This document shows positions 26,901-35,536 of a stretch of 64,000 bases of DNA, in pieces. Numbering within the stretch: the first letter of the stretch is position 1; each line of letters begins with the position of its first letter. This DNA comes from an uncultured Clostridia bacterium (GTDB lineage: Bacteria; Bacillota; Clostridia; Christensenellales; Borkfalkiaceae): NCBI GenBank assembly GCA_944338165.1, contig CALVLN010000002.1, forward strand, positions 186,001-250,000, in the 5' to 3' direction. The notes below the pieces were generated by a model, which worked only from the letters and a program-made list of their open reading frames with translations, searched no databases and was not told where the DNA came from. The translations under genes and the position numbers were made by a program.

Positions 26901-27636
26901 CATACGTTTCGCGCAAAAATTCATCTTCGAAGGAAACCGAGTCGATGGTGGTGAGGAAGGTAGTATGGCGGCAGTGATCCGACCAATACGTATCGATCAT
27001 GCGGATCTCTGTGAGGGTGGGATCACGCCCTTCTTCCTTGAAATACTCCTGACAAAAAGCGATATCGTCGAGGTCCATGGCGAGCGCATAGCGGGAAACG
27101 AATTCCTCCAGCCCCGCGCGGTCGAGCTGCAAAAACCCGTGCAGCGTCTCCACTTCCGTGGGGACGGGGTGCTCGATCTTCAGCGTCCCGGGGAGGGAAA
27201 GGCAGGCCTCCCGGCTCTCTACAGGGTTGATGACGTAGCGCTTGATCGCAGACATGCCCTCCTCGGAAACCCGTCCGTACACCGCGTACACCTTGGCGGT
27301 GCGCACGAGCGGGCGCTCCTTTTGCGAGACGAGCTGGATGCACTGCGCCGCCGAATCGGCGCGCTGATCGAACTGCCCGGGAAGATATTCCACCGCAAAC
27401 ACGTTGGCGCCCGTAAGGTCGGCCTCTTCGCTTGCGACATCCATCTGCGGTTCGGAAAACACCGTTTTGACGCAGGCGTCAAAGAGCGGTTTTTCGATAT
27501 CCTCCACGTCGTAGCGGTTGAGGATGCGGATGCGCTCCACGCCAGAAACGCCAAGAAGTTCGCAGACGTCGCCGTGCAGCTTCTGCGCCTCCGCGTCGAA
27601 TCCGGGCTTTTTTTCCACGTAAACTCTGTATACCAT
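23947..27636 (-). CDS. purL: Phosphoribosylformylglycinamidine synthase, single-chain form
   Basis: Fourth step of purine synthesis: converts FGAR and glutamine to FGAM with ATP. 1229 residues combine the PurS-like N-terminus, the two-lobed ATPase (SDHCRHTTF, NETHNHPTEIEPFGGAATCIGG, GAGGVSVAIGE, GGKDSMSGTF) and a C-terminal class I glutaminase with the nucleophile in GGICNGFQAL and the His-Glu pair in PVSHGEGKF. This is the long one-chain Clostridia-type enzyme, distinct from the three-protein PurS-PurQ-PurL of bacilli. The start at MVYRVYVEKK follows GGGGAGGACTGAC; five codons upstream another start is possible. It begins one base after the purD stop. Confidence 0.97.
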   Translation of the reverse strand: MVYRVYVEKKPGFDAEAQKLHGDVCELLGVSGVERIRILNRYDVEDIEKPLFDACVKTVFSEPQMDVASEEADLTGANVFAVEYLPGQFDQRADSAAQCIQLVSQKERPLVRTAKVYAVYGRVSEEGMSAIKRYVINPVESREACLSLPGTLKIEHPVPTEVETLHGFLQLDRAGLEEFVSRYALAMDLDDIAFCQEYFKEEGRDPTLTEIRMIDTYWSDHCRHTTFLTTIDSVSFEDEFLRETYEEYLAARKELDRKMPVNLMDIATLAAKLLKKRGMLEKLDESEEINACTVKIKVDVDGKSQDWLLLFKNETHNHPTEIEPFGGAATCIGGAIRDPLSGRSYVYAAMRVTGAGDPLTPVKDTLKGKLPQRKIVTTAAAGYSSYGNQIGLATGQVDELYHEGYVAKRLEIGAVIAATPAENVRRECPLPGNKVILLGGRTGRDGCGGATGSSKSHTAQSLTACGAEVQKGNAPEERKLQRLFRNKRAMLLIKRCNDFGAGGVSVAIGELADGLSIDLNAVPKKYDGLDGTELAISESQERMAVVVEADKTDEFIALAQKENLEATVVATVTETPRLVMTWNGKKIVDVSRKFLNSNGAEKHICVAPEKAQNYNRDPVSDFAEGFRALAGDLNVCSKRGLSERFDSTIGAGTVLMPFGGKHQMTPSQAMVHLVSVEKGHTDTVSYMAWGGNPYVAEKSPYHGAYLAVVESISKLIASGAAFEDVYLTFQEYFEKPMRDPKRWGQPLAALLGAFRAQLDLGCAAIGGKDSMSGTFEHIDVPPTLVSFAVTTGKADEVRSPEFKAAGHPVVLLRPDYDENGLPVPSSLISVFRTVTGLLRSGKALSAFTPVYGGIAEGILKMCMGNRIGFAFADGVKTEDLFSYAYGSFLLELAGEETVGAPLGRTTEEERISLGGTSLSLAELTKIYEDKLEPVYACNIPAPQKAAETYTFEGRSALTCSHKAARPKVLIPVFPGTNCEYDTAKAFEDAGAEADIFVIRNLSKEDVSRSVEAFARKIGESNILFIPGGFSGGDEPDGSGKFITAFFRNAAVREQTEALLNARDGLMGGICNGFQALIKLGLVPFGKIVDTDESCPTLTYNDIGRHQSRIVRVRVASARSPWLSGVKAGDVFSVPVSHGEGKFIASDELIEKLAANGQIMTQYVDLEGRATMDVRFNPNGSAAAIEGILSPDGRVFGKMGHSERKGSGLYRNVPGLYDMKLFESAVRYFK

Positions 27637-27637
27637 G

Positions 27638-28912
27638 TCAGTCCTCCCCAAGGCAGGCGAGCGCGCGCTTGCCGATATCCGTTCTCATGTAAGCGTTTGC
27701 GAAGGAGATCTTCCCCGCGAGCGAATAGGCGCCGCGGACAGCCTCCTTCAGCGTTTTTGCCGTGGCGACGGCGCCGAGGACGCGCCCGCCCGAAGTCTTC
27801 AGCACGCCGTCCTCCCGTTTCGCGCCCGCCACGAAGATCTCCTCCCCGGAAGAAAGCGCGGGCATGGTGATGGGATAGCCCGTTTCATACTTCTGCGGAT
27901 ATCCTTCGGAAGCGAGAACGACGCAGCACGCCGCGCCCTTTTTGAAGCGCACCATGTCCGGAGAAAGCGTGCCGTCGTGCACCGCCTGCATGATGGTGAG
28001 AAGGTCGCTCTCGAGAAGCGGCAGCACCACCTGCGTTTCGGGATCGCCGAACCGGCAGTTGTATTCGATGACCTTGGGCCCCTTGGGCGTGAGCATGAGT
28101 CCGAAGTAAAGGCAGCCCTTAAAGGGACGCCCTTCCGCGTTCATTGCAGACACGGTAGGCCGGAAAATGCGCTCCATGCACTCCCTTGCAACGGCATCCG
28201 TGTAATACGGATTGGGCGCAACGGTGCCCATGCCGCCCGTGTTCAGCCCCTTGTCGCCATCCATTGCGCGCTTGTGATCCATGGAGGAGACCATGGGCAC
28301 GATGGTCTTGCCGTCCGTAAAGGAAAGCACGGAAACCTCCGGTCCCGTCAGAAACTCCTCGACGAGGATGCGGTTGCCGCTGCTGCCGAAGACCTTGTCA
28401 CACATGATCTCCCGCACGGCGCGTTCCGCCTCGGCAAAATCCTGCGCGATGATGACGCCCTTGCCGAGCGCCAGCCCGTCCGCCTTGATGACGGCGGGAT
28501 ACTCCGCCGTCTTCAGATAGGCGACGGCCGCTTCCGCGTCGTCGAACGTCTCGCTGTCCGCCGTGGGGATGCCGTACTTCTTCATGAGCTGCTTGGAAAA
28601 GACCTTGCTCCCCTCGATGACCGCCGCTTCCGCGTGCGGCCCGAAACAGGGGATGCCCATCGCCTCGAGCTTATTGACGCAGCCGAGCACGAGCGGATCG
28701 TCGGGCGCGACCACGGCAAAATCGACGGGATGTTCCGCCGCAAACCGCAGGATCCCCTCGATGTCCGTCGCCTTGACGGGGAAGCATTCCGCATCCGCCG
28801 CAATGCCGCCGTTGCCGGGGAGCGCGTAGACCGTCTCCACCGACGCGTTCTTTTTCAGGCTTTTGATGATGGCGTGTTCCCTTCCGCCGCCGCCCACTAC
28901 CAGAATTTTCAT
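27638..28912 (-). CDS. purD: Phosphoribosylamine-glycine ligase (GAR synthetase)
   Basis: Second step of purine synthesis, ATP-grasp ligation of glycine to phosphoribosylamine. 424 residues beginning MKILVVGGGGREHAI, the family start; the ATP-grasp region contains VIKADGLALGKGV and the metal-binding YNCRFGDPETQ. An in-frame extension of 32 codons upstream runs into a hairpin and is rejected. It is separated from the AICAR transformylase gene by the longest gap in the operon (119 bp), which holds a terminator-like hairpin. Followed directly by purL. Confidence 0.96.
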   Translation of the reverse strand: MKILVVGGGGREHAIIKSLKKNASVETVYALPGNGGIAADAECFPVKATDIEGILRFAAEHPVDFAVVAPDDPLVLGCVNKLEAMGIPCFGPHAEAAVIEGSKVFSKQLMKKYGIPTADSETFDDAEAAVAYLKTAEYPAVIKADGLALGKGVIIAQDFAEAERAVREIMCDKVFGSSGNRILVEEFLTGPEVSVLSFTDGKTIVPMVSSMDHKRAMDGDKGLNTGGMGTVAPNPYYTDAVARECMERIFRPTVSAMNAEGRPFKGCLYFGLMLTPKGPKVIEYNCRFGDPETQVVLPLLESDLLTIMQAVHDGTLSPDMVRFKKGAACCVVLASEGYPQKYETGYPITMPALSSGEEIFVAGAKREDGVLKTSGGRVLGAVATAKTLKEAVRGAYSLAGKISFANAYMRTDIGKRALACLGED

Positions 28913-28980
28913 ATCAGTCTCCCGTATCTTCCGCCGCCCGCTTCGCTGCATAAGGCGGCGCCATGTCCGTATGTTTCGCA

Positions 28981-29013
28981 AAAAACAGAGAAATCGTTTT
29001 GCACCCAAAACGA
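28981..29013 (-). terminator. Terminator-like hairpin inside the pur operon
   Basis: On the minus strand TCGTTTTG and CAAAACGA form eight pairs around GGTG, followed by TTTCTCTGTTTTTTG. It lies between the AICAR transformylase and purD genes and may act as a partial attenuator; the AT-rich stem argues for weak termination. Confidence 0.35.
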
Positions 29014-29031
29014 CCTCTCAGCATAGTTGGT

Positions 29032-30216
29032 TCAGTGATGGAACAGCCGCATGCCCGTAAAGGCCATGACCATACCGTATTTGTCCGCCGCCTCGATGAC
29101 GAGGTCGTCGCGCACCGAGCCGCCCGGTTCGGCGACGTAGCTCACGCCGCTGAGCGCCGCGCGGTCGATGTTGTCGGCAAACGGGAAGAAGGCGTCCGAT
29201 CCTAAGGACACGCCCGAGATCGTCTTTAAATACGCCCGTTTTTCTTCCCGCGTGAAGCGCTCCGGCCGTACGGCAAAATACTTGCGCCAGACGCCCTCGC
29301 CGAGCACCTCGTCGTCTTCATCGGAAAGATACAGATCGATGACGTTGTTCTTTTCCGGGCGGCCCACCCCTTCCGCAAACTTGAGGGAAAGCACCTTTTC
29401 ATGCTGGCGCAGGTGCCACAGGTCTGCCTTCTGCGCCGCAAGGCGCGTACAATGGATGCGGGACTGCTGCCCGGCGCCCACGCCGATCGCCTGCCCGTCC
29501 GCCGCAAAACAGACGGAATTGGACTGCGTATACTTCAGCGTGATGAGCGAGATGATGAGGTCGATCGCCTTGTCGTCCGGCAGCGCCTTGTTTTTGGTGA
29601 CGATGCGGGAGAGCAGCTCGCGGTCGATGCGGAAATTATTGCGCCCCTGTTCAAAAGTAATGCCGAACACCTGCTTGCGCTCGATCTCTGCGGGCACGTA
29701 AGAAGGGTCGATCTTGACGACGTTGTAGCCGCCCTTGCGCTTCTGCTTCAGAACTTCCAGCGCTTCCGGCGTATACCCGGGCGCGATGATGCCGTCGGAA
29801 ACTTCGCGGGCGATGATCTTCGCCGTGGCAAGGTCGCATTCGTCGGAAAGCGCGATCCAGTCGCCGAAGGAAGACATGCGGTCGGTCCCGCGGGCACGCG
29901 CATATGCGCAGGCGAGCGGCGAATCGTCAAGCCCCTCGATATCGTCGACGAAACACGCCCGTTTGAGCGCGGGAGAAAGCGCCTTCCCGACCGCCGCCGA
30001 AGTGGGCGAAACGTGTTTGAAACTCGTCGCGGCGCACAGGCCCGTCGCTTCTTTGATCTCCTTGACGAGCTGCCAGGAATTGAAGGCGTCGAGGAAGTTG
30101 ATATACCCGGGCCGCCCGTTCAGGATCTCTACGGGCAGTTCGCTTCCGTCTGCCATATAGATGCGTGCGGGCTTCTGGTTGGGATTGCAGCCGTATTTGA
30201 GCGAAAATTCTTTCAT
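29032..30216 (-). CDS. AICAR transformylase, stand-alone domain of PurH
   Basis: Transfers a formyl group from 10-formyl-THF to AICAR (ZMP), the ninth step of purine synthesis. 394 residues. This is the transformylase half of bacterial PurH only: the catalytic Lys-His in SFKHVSPTSAAVG is present, with DPSYVPAEIERKQVFGI and QSRIHCTRLAAQKADLW downstream. The N-terminal IMP cyclohydrolase (MGS-like) domain of PurH is absent. The missing activity is supplied by the PurO-like gene immediately upstream, which overlaps it by four bases (ATGA). Its substrate ZMP is the alarmone sensed by both riboswitches in this window. Confidence 0.93.
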   Translation of the reverse strand: MKEFSLKYGCNPNQKPARIYMADGSELPVEILNGRPGYINFLDAFNSWQLVKEIKEATGLCAATSFKHVSPTSAAVGKALSPALKRACFVDDIEGLDDSPLACAYARARGTDRMSSFGDWIALSDECDLATAKIIAREVSDGIIAPGYTPEALEVLKQKRKGGYNVVKIDPSYVPAEIERKQVFGITFEQGRNNFRIDRELLSRIVTKNKALPDDKAIDLIISLITLKYTQSNSVCFAADGQAIGVGAGQQSRIHCTRLAAQKADLWHLRQHEKVLSLKFAEGVGRPEKNNVIDLYLSDEDDEVLGEGVWRKYFAVRPERFTREEKRAYLKTISGVSLGSDAFFPFADNIDRAALSGVSYVAEPGGSVRDDLVIEAADKYGMVMAFTGMRLFHH

Positions 30217-30935
30217 GCATTCACCTCGTGTTTGTTATAAAGGACGCTCTCCGACGCGCCGCTTTCAAGGTCGATGGCGCGGCAATAGAGGGAAATTTTA
30301 TTGTTTTCATCGAGATTTTCCCAGATCTCGCGCGCAAACGCGCGCACGTCGTCGGGAATGCAAACGCACTCCGGCTCCCCTTCGAAGGTGGGCAGGGGAT
30401 CGCCGTCCGTGACGTACGTGTGCAGAAAATGCCCGACGCCGTCAAGCGGTTCATAGTCAAACGTGAAGCGGTTGCAGGCGCTCCCCGCTTTGTCTGCGCT
30501 CTTCAGAATGGACATCTCATAGGAAAACTTGCCGCCGAGATGCAGAATGGCGCTGATGCGCGGGGTATAATTGGGCGCGTCCGGCTCAAACGAGCGCGTC
30601 TTCAGGGCGCAGCGGAAGCACTTGCCCGCGCGAAGATACCGTTCGATGGTATCCGTCTGATCGCCGTTGGTGACGATGACGTCGTTTTCCACGCGCTTGA
30701 CCGGCGAATAGATGATGAGGGACGGATCCTCCACCTTACTCTCGTCAAAGGGATAGATGACGACTTCCTCCCCCTGCTCCACGAACACGCGGTTGCGGCT
30801 GTTCTCGCTCCTGCCCATGATAAAATAGGCAAACATCGCCTTTTTGCCGTCCGCCGACTTGCCGACGGCGATGCCGCGGCCCACGTACGGGTTGCCCGCG
30901 ATGCGCTGTTTCATGCTCTTCACTTCGTATCCCAT
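30213..30935 (-). CDS. purO: IMP cyclohydrolase of the PurO type
   Basis: Closes the ring of FAICAR to give IMP, the last step of the pathway. 240 residues, with GNPYVGRGIAVGKSADGKKAMFAYFIMGRSENSRNRVF at the N-terminus (placement only), then PNYTPRISAILHL and a C-terminal region with VTDGDPLPTFEGEP. This is the Ntn-fold enzyme first described in archaea, used in a subset of Clostridia in place of the PurH cyclohydrolase domain. The start at MGYEVKSMKQR follows GAGGAGAATGAG; purN ends one base earlier. The pairing with a transformylase-only PurH supports the call. Confidence 0.92.
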   Translation of the reverse strand: MGYEVKSMKQRIAGNPYVGRGIAVGKSADGKKAMFAYFIMGRSENSRNRVFVEQGEEVVIYPFDESKVEDPSLIIYSPVKRVENDVIVTNGDQTDTIERYLRAGKCFRCALKTRSFEPDAPNYTPRISAILHLGGKFSYEMSILKSADKAGSACNRFTFDYEPLDGVGHFLHTYVTDGDPLPTFEGEPECVCIPDDVRAFAREIWENLDENNKISLYCRAIDLESGASESVLYNKHEVNA

Positions 30936-30936
30936 C

Positions 30937-31545
30937 TCATTCTCCTCTGAGTTTTTTGCATACTTCTTCCACGGCGCGCGGGAGCAGGATCCATTCCGCC
31001 TCCTCCATCACCCGCCGCTGCAGCGTCTCCGGCGTATCGTCTGCCCTGACGCAGACTGCCTTCTGGGCTATGATCTCCCCGCCGTCCGGGATCTCGTTGA
31101 CGTAATGCACGGTCGCACCCGTCACCTTGACGCCGCGGGCAAGCGCCGCCTCGTGCACCTTCAGCCCGTAATACCCCTTGCCGCAGAAGGAAGGGATGAG
31201 GGACGGATGCACGTTGATCATGCGCCCCGCATAGCGGGAAGTAAACGACGCGCTGAGCACGGACAGATACCCCGCCAAAACGATCATGCCGATGCCGCGC
31301 TCCTGCAGGACGCGCAGCATCTCCTCCTCCCGCCGTCCGGCGTCGGGAAACTGCGTGCGGCTGACGCATACCGTCTCCACGCCGAATCGTTTTGCCCGCT
31401 CGAACGCGTATACGCCCTCGCGGTTGGAGAGCACGAGCCGGATCTCCCCGTCGGGGATCTCTCCGCGGCGCTCCGCCTCCAGGATCGCCTGTAAATTCGT
31501 CCCGCCGCCCGAAACGAACACGGCGACGGGGATCTTGCTCAGCAT
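30937..31545 (-). CDS. purN: Phosphoribosylglycinamide formyltransferase (GAR transformylase)
   Basis: 10-formyl-THF-dependent third step of purine synthesis. 202 residues. [13 protein letters not shown] is the N-terminal phosphate-binding motif; [26 protein letters not shown] carries the active-site His and the folate loop, with [19 protein letters not shown] after it. A conserved Asn in the NVHPSLIP block is present. The start overlaps the end of purM by seven bases (ATGCTGA), so translation is coupled. Confidence 0.96.
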   Translation of the reverse strand: MLSKIPVAVFVSGGGTNLQAILEAERRGEIPDGEIRLVLSNREGVYAFERAKRFGVETVCVSRTQFPDAGRREEEMLRVLQERGIGMIVLAGYLSVLSASFTSRYAGRMINVHPSLIPSFCGKGYYGLKVHEAALARGVKVTGATVHYVNEIPDGGEIIAQKAVCVRADDTPETLQRRVMEEAEWILLPRAVEEVCKKLRGE

Positions 31546-32579
31546 AATACGACCCCGTCCTCGCTCTTTTCGATCAAACCTATGACGTAAGCGCCGGCGC
31601 CGTGTTGGTTGAGCAGGCGCACGGCCTTATCGGCGTCCTCTTTGGCGACGACAACGCTCATGCCCACGCCCATATTGAAGGTATTGAACATGTCGCGCTC
31701 GGCGATCTTCCCCCTCTCCTGAATGAGCCGGAATACGGGAAGCACCTTAACGTCAGACTTGCGGATGCGGACGCCGAGTCCCTTGGGGATGGAACGGGGC
31801 ATGTTTTCATAAAAACCGCCGCCCGTGATGTGCGAGACGCCCTTGACGGCGACCTCCTCAAACAGCGCGAGCATGGGCTTTACGTAAATTTTGGTCGGCG
31901 TGAGCAGCGTTTCCCCGAGGGAAGCGCCTCCGAGTTCGGGCACGGGCGCCGCAAGATCGGCATGCTCCACGTCGAACACCTTGCGCACCAGCGAAAAACC
32001 GTTGGAGTGCACGCCCGAGGACGGGAGCGCGATCATCACGTCCCCCTCCTTCATGCTCGCCTTATCGACGATGCGGCTGCGGTCGACGATGCCCACGGAA
32101 AACCCGGCGAGGTCGTATTCGTCTTCGGGATAGAACCCCGGCATCTCCGCCGTCTCGCCGCCGACGAGCGCGCTGCCCGCCTGCACGCAGCCTTCCGCAA
32201 CGCCGCCCACGATGGAAGCGATCTTTTCCGGAACGTTCTTGCCGCAGGCGATATAATCGAGGAAAAAGAGCGGTTTCGCGCCGCAGCAGATGACGTCGTT
32301 GACGCACATGGCGACGCAGTCGATACCGACCGTATCGTGCTTGTCCATGAGGAAGGCGAGCTTGAGTTTGGTCCCCACGCCGTCCGTGCCGGAAACGAGC
32401 ACCGGCCTTTCATACCCCGTAAGGTCGAGGGCGAACAGGCCGCCGAATCCGCCGATGTCGGATGCGGTCCCCTCGGTCATGGTACGGGCAATGTGCTTCT
32501 TCATGAGCTCGACCGCCTTGTACCCCGCGGTGATATCGACCCCTGCCGCCTTATAGCTTTCCGAAAAACTCTTTTCCAT
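31539..32579 (-). CDS. purM: Phosphoribosylformylglycinamidine cyclo-ligase (AIR synthetase)
   Basis: ATP-dependent ring closure of FGAM to AIR, fifth step. 346 residues of the PurM/SelD superfamily: [45 protein letters not shown] block ([14 protein letters not shown]) and [13 protein letters not shown] are all present in the expected order. It lies 11 bp after purF and overlaps purN by seven bases. Confidence 0.97.
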   Translation of the reverse strand: MEKSFSESYKAAGVDITAGYKAVELMKKHIARTMTEGTASDIGGFGGLFALDLTGYERPVLVSGTDGVGTKLKLAFLMDKHDTVGIDCVAMCVNDVICCGAKPLFFLDYIACGKNVPEKIASIVGGVAEGCVQAGSALVGGETAEMPGFYPEDEYDLAGFSVGIVDRSRIVDKASMKEGDVMIALPSSGVHSNGFSLVRKVFDVEHADLAAPVPELGGASLGETLLTPTKIYVKPMLALFEEVAVKGVSHITGGGFYENMPRSIPKGLGVRIRKSDVKVLPVFRLIQERGKIAERDMFNTFNMGVGMSVVVAKEDADKAVRLLNQHGAGAYVIGLIEKSEDGVVLC

Positions 32580-32590
32580 TCTCGTATCCT

Positions 32591-34036
32591 TTATTGCTTT
32601 TTCTGAAATTTGGGATTTTCGCTGATCTTCTGTTCGAAGCGGTTTTTATTGGCAGCCGCGGGGATCTCCGTCGGATACTTGCCGTCAAAACATGCCGTAC
32701 AGAACCCCGTTCCGTCCCCGCCCGTGAGAAGCTTGGCGTGCTCGATATCGAGATACCCCACCGTATCCGCGCCGATCATTTTGGCAAATTCTTCCGGCGT
32801 ATGGTGGCAGGCGACGAGGTGATCGCGCGAATCGATGTCCGTGCCGTAATAGCAGGGATTGAGGAAGGGAGGCGCGGAGGAAAGGAAATGCACTTCCTTT
32901 GCGCCCGCGTCATGCAGAAGCTTGACGATGCGGTCGCTCGTCGTGCCGCGGACGATGCTGTCGTCGATGAGGATGACGCGCTTGCCGCGGATGACCGATT
33001 CAACGACGTTGAGCTTGATGCGCACCTTGTCTTCGCGCATCTTCTGATCGGGGGCGATGAACGTCCTGCCGATGTATTTATTCTTGATGAACCCGATGCC
33101 GTACGGGATGCCCGAGCGCTCCGCATAGCCGAGCGCCGCATCCAAGCCCGAATCGGGCACGCCGATGACGATGTCCGCGTCGATCTTGTACTTTTCGGCG
33201 AGGAATGCGCCCGCACGGCGGCGCGCGTCGTGTACGTAGCAGCCGTCGATCTCGGAATCGGGGCGGGCGATATAGAAGTACTCGAACACGCAGAACTTCT
33301 TTTCCTGCCCGCAGTAATCGGTATAGCTCTGAATGCCGTCCTTGGTAAAGACGAGCATCTCCCCGGGCGCCACCTCGCGCACCTTTTTCGCCCCGACCGC
33401 ATTGAGCGCGCAGGACTCGGAGGCGATGAGATAGCTCCCGTCGTCGCGTACGCCGTAGCAGAGCGGGCGGAACCCGTGCGGATCGCGCACGGCAATGAGT
33501 TTGGAAGGCGACATGACGACGAGCGAATAAGCGCCCTTCAGCCGCCCCATCGCCGCCAGCACCGCCTTTTCAATGGAGCTCGTCTTGACGCGCTCCTTGG
33601 TGATGATGTAGGAAATGACCTCGGTGTCCGAAGTCGTATGGAAGATGCACCCCTCGTTTTCGAGTTCGGCGCGCAGTTCAAAGGAATTGACGAGGTTCCC
33701 GTTGTGCGCGAGCGCCATGTTGCCCTTGAGATGGTTGACGACGATGGGCTGCGCGTTTTCCCTGCCGCTCGTGCCCGTGGTGCCGTAACGGACGTGGCCG
33801 ATCGCCATATTGCCCGTGCCGAGATTTTTGATGACTTCGGCGGAGAACACGTCGTTGACGAGCCCGACGTCCTTATATGCCTTGAAGACGCCGTCGTCGT
33901 TGACGACGATGCCCGCCGACTCCTGGCCGCGGTGCTGCAGAGCGAACAGCGCGTAATAGGTGGTAGATGCGACTTCCTGCGTGGACGGCGCAAAGATGCC
34001 GAACACGCCGCATTCTTCGTGGATGTGTCCCGTCAT
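32591..34036 (-). CDS. purF: Amidophosphoribosyltransferase
   Basis: Committed step: PRPP plus glutamine to phosphoribosylamine. 481 residues. The propeptide MTGHIHEE is followed by the catalytic cysteine of CGVFGIF, as in the B. subtilis-type enzyme that needs propeptide removal. The PRPP-binding motif [13 protein letters not shown] is in the C-terminal domain. Four cysteines at positions expected for the [4Fe-4S] cluster are visible: [18 protein letters not shown] and the pair [12 protein letters not shown]. This oxygen-sensitive form suits an anaerobe. The gene lies just after purC. Confidence 0.97.
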   Translation of the reverse strand: MTGHIHEECGVFGIFAPSTQEVASTTYYALFALQHRGQESAGIVVNDDGVFKAYKDVGLVNDVFSAEVIKNLGTGNMAIGHVRYGTTGTSGRENAQPIVVNHLKGNMALAHNGNLVNSFELRAELENEGCIFHTTSDTEVISYIITKERVKTSSIEKAVLAAMGRLKGAYSLVVMSPSKLIAVRDPHGFRPLCYGVRDDGSYLIASESCALNAVGAKKVREVAPGEMLVFTKDGIQSYTDYCGQEKKFCVFEYFYIARPDSEIDGCYVHDARRRAGAFLAEKYKIDADIVIGVPDSGLDAALGYAERSGIPYGIGFIKNKYIGRTFIAPDQKMREDKVRIKLNVVESVIRGKRVILIDDSIVRGTTSDRIVKLLHDAGAKEVHFLSSAPPFLNPCYYGTDIDSRDHLVACHHTPEEFAKMIGADTVGYLDIEHAKLLTGGDGTGFCTACFDGKYPTEIPAAANKNRFEQKISENPKFQKKQ

Positions 34037-34042
34037 GGCGGC

Positions 34043-34753
34043 TTATTCCCCCATCAGGCGGCGGAACACTTCCTTGTAGGCATCCTCAACGCCGCCCATG
34101 TCTCTTCTGAATCTGTCTTTGTCCAGCTTTTCGTTGGTCGCAAGGTCCCAGAGCCTGCAGGTATCGGGCGAGATCTCGTCCGCGAGGACGATCTTCCCGT
34201 CGGGCAGACGGCCGAACTCGAGCTTGAAGTCGACGAGGCGGATCCCCAGTGCTTTGAAATACTCCACGAGCACTTCGTTCACCCGGAATGCCATCGCCTT
34301 GATGGTCTCGATCTCCTCCTTCGTGGCGAGGTGGAGCGCCAGCGCATGATAGGAATTGAGGAGCGGATCGCCGAGATCGTCGTTCTTGTAGGAGAACTCG
34401 ATGGTCGGTTCGTCGAAGACGATGCCCTCTTCCACGCCGTAGCGCTTGGCAAACGAACCCGCAGATACGTTGCGGATGATGACCTCGAGCGGGACGATCT
34501 GCACCTTTTTGACGAGCGTCTCGCGGTCGGAAAGCTCCTTGACGAAGTGCGTGGGGACGCCCTTCATCTCCAGAAGCTGCATCAGAAGATTGCTCATGCG
34601 GTTGTTGACGATGCCTTTTCCGACGATCGTGCCCTTTTTGAGGCCGTTGAACGCCGTCGCGTCGTCCTTATAGGAGACGATGCAGAGCGTTTCGTCCTCC
34701 GTCGCATACACTTTTTTTGCCTTGCCTTCATACAGTTGTACAGTCTTTTCCAT
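34043..34753 (-). CDS. purC: SAICAR synthetase
   Basis: Ligates aspartate to CAIR with ATP, seventh step after AIR carboxylation. 236 residues, the compact bacterial form: [12 protein letters not shown] at the N-terminus, [28 protein letters not shown] (positions about 170-200) carrying the substrate-binding signature. Gap of six bases to purF. No purK is present in the operon, so CO2 fixation on AIR relies on PurE alone or on a purK elsewhere. Confidence 0.96.
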   Translation of the reverse strand: MEKTVQLYEGKAKKVYATEDETLCIVSYKDDATAFNGLKKGTIVGKGIVNNRMSNLLMQLLEMKGVPTHFVKELSDRETLVKKVQIVPLEVIIRNVSAGSFAKRYGVEEGIVFDEPTIEFSYKNDDLGDPLLNSYHALALHLATKEEIETIKAMAFRVNEVLVEYFKALGIRLVDFKLEFGRLPDGKIVLADEISPDTCRLWDLATNEKLDKDRFRRDMGGVEDAYKEVFRRLMGE

Positions 34754-34792
34754 CCTAACGTTATCTCCTTTCCGTATGGTAAAATTGATTGC

Positions 34793-35287
34793 TCAGAGGT
34801 GATATGTTTGCGCGATCTCCGCGTCCTTTTTCAGCACGCTCTCCGCGGCGTTCCGGCGCGCGGCAAGCAGCTTGTCCCGCAGCGCTTCGTCCCCGACGGC
34901 GAGGATCTCCGCGGCGAGCAGCGCCGCATTTGCCGCACCGTCGATGGCGACGGTCGCAACGGGGATCCCGGACGGCATCTGCACGGTGGACAGAAGCGCG
35001 TCCAGCCCGTCGAGCGTGGAACTTCTGACGGGGATGCCGATGACGGGGAGCACGGTATTGGCCGCGAGCGCCCCCGCGAGATGCGCCGCCTTGCCTGCGG
35101 CGGCGATGATGACGCCGAACCCGTTTTCCGCCGCCTGCATGGCGAACGCGCGCGCCTGTTCCGGCGTTCTGTGCGCGGAATAGACGTGCACTTCAAAGGG
35201 AATGCCGTATTCCCTGAAAACGGCGAACGCCTTCTCCACGACGGGAAGGTCGCTGTCGCTGCCCATGACGATAGCTGCTTTTTTCAT
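34793..35287 (-). CDS. purE: AIR carboxylase / N5-CAIR mutase
   Basis: Forms CAIR from N5-CAIR (class I) or directly from AIR and CO2 (class II). 164 residues: [14 protein letters not shown] is the CAIR-binding loop, [13 protein letters not shown] the catalytic His segment, and [15 protein letters not shown] the third motif. First gene of the operon; the ribosome binding site AAAAAAGGAGGATCATC follows the riboswitch terminator directly. The motif SAHRTP is that of class I; the absence of purK from the operon is the only hint of other use. Confidence 0.96.
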   Translation of the reverse strand: MKKAAIVMGSDSDLPVVEKAFAVFREYGIPFEVHVYSAHRTPEQARAFAMQAAENGFGVIIAAAGKAAHLAGALAANTVLPVIGIPVRSSTLDGLDALLSTVQMPSGIPVATVAIDGAANAALLAAEILAVGDEALRDKLLAARRNAAESVLKKDAEIAQTYHL

Positions 35288-35307
35288 GATGATCCTCCTT
35301 TTTTAAG

Positions 35308-35352
35308 CAAAACAGGGCAGTTCTGTCCCCTTCAGAAGGAACAGAACTGCCC
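35308..35352 (-). terminator. Expression-platform terminator of the purE ZTP riboswitch
   Basis: On the minus strand GGGCAGTTCTGTTCC pairs with GGGACAGAACTGCCC, followed by TGTTTTGC. Its 5' arm begins with the GGGC of the aptamer's conserved CTGGGC, so terminator and ligand-bound aptamer cannot coexist. Confidence 0.9.
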
Positions 35353-35425
35353 AGTCGGACGACAATGATTTCCGGCTTCCTGCTCCCTTGCGGTGCCCCG
35401 CGTTTTCCGACAGTTGCAGAAACCC
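35349..35425 (-). promoter_or_regulatory. ZTP riboswitch aptamer controlling the purine operon
   Basis: Minus strand: P1 is GGGTTTCTGC / GCAGGAAGCC with one bulged base. Inside are CAACTGTCGGA, a GCGGGGCACCGC hairpin and AAGGGAGC. The 3' domain ends GTCCGACTGGGC. CCGAC pairs with GTCGG, the ZTP pseudoknot, and CTGGGC is the ligand-binding consensus. It belongs to the same class as the pfl-leader aptamer but has a larger linker. Rising ZTP should open the operon, including fhs. Confidence 0.9.
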
Positions 35426-35448
35426 TTACATTGAGTTTTCATGACAAT

Positions 35449-35478
35449 ATTATAGCAAAGGAAGCGTCGGCTCGTCAA
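35449..35478 (-). promoter_or_regulatory. Promoter of the purine operon
   Basis: TTGACG, 18 nt and TATAAT on the minus strand; transcription starts near 35442, a few bases before the aptamer. No PurBox (CCGAACANTT-type) is recognised nearby. Confidence 0.8.
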
Positions 35479-35536
35479 GCGTTCGAGCGCGGTTTGCGGG
35501 AAAATCTCCCCGCCTTTGCCGCCTCCTTTTCCGCAT

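Noticed and set aside
32594..35368. 924-codon plus-strand frame over purF-purC-purE
   Set aside because: Antisense shadow; crosses three real genes and the riboswitch without features.
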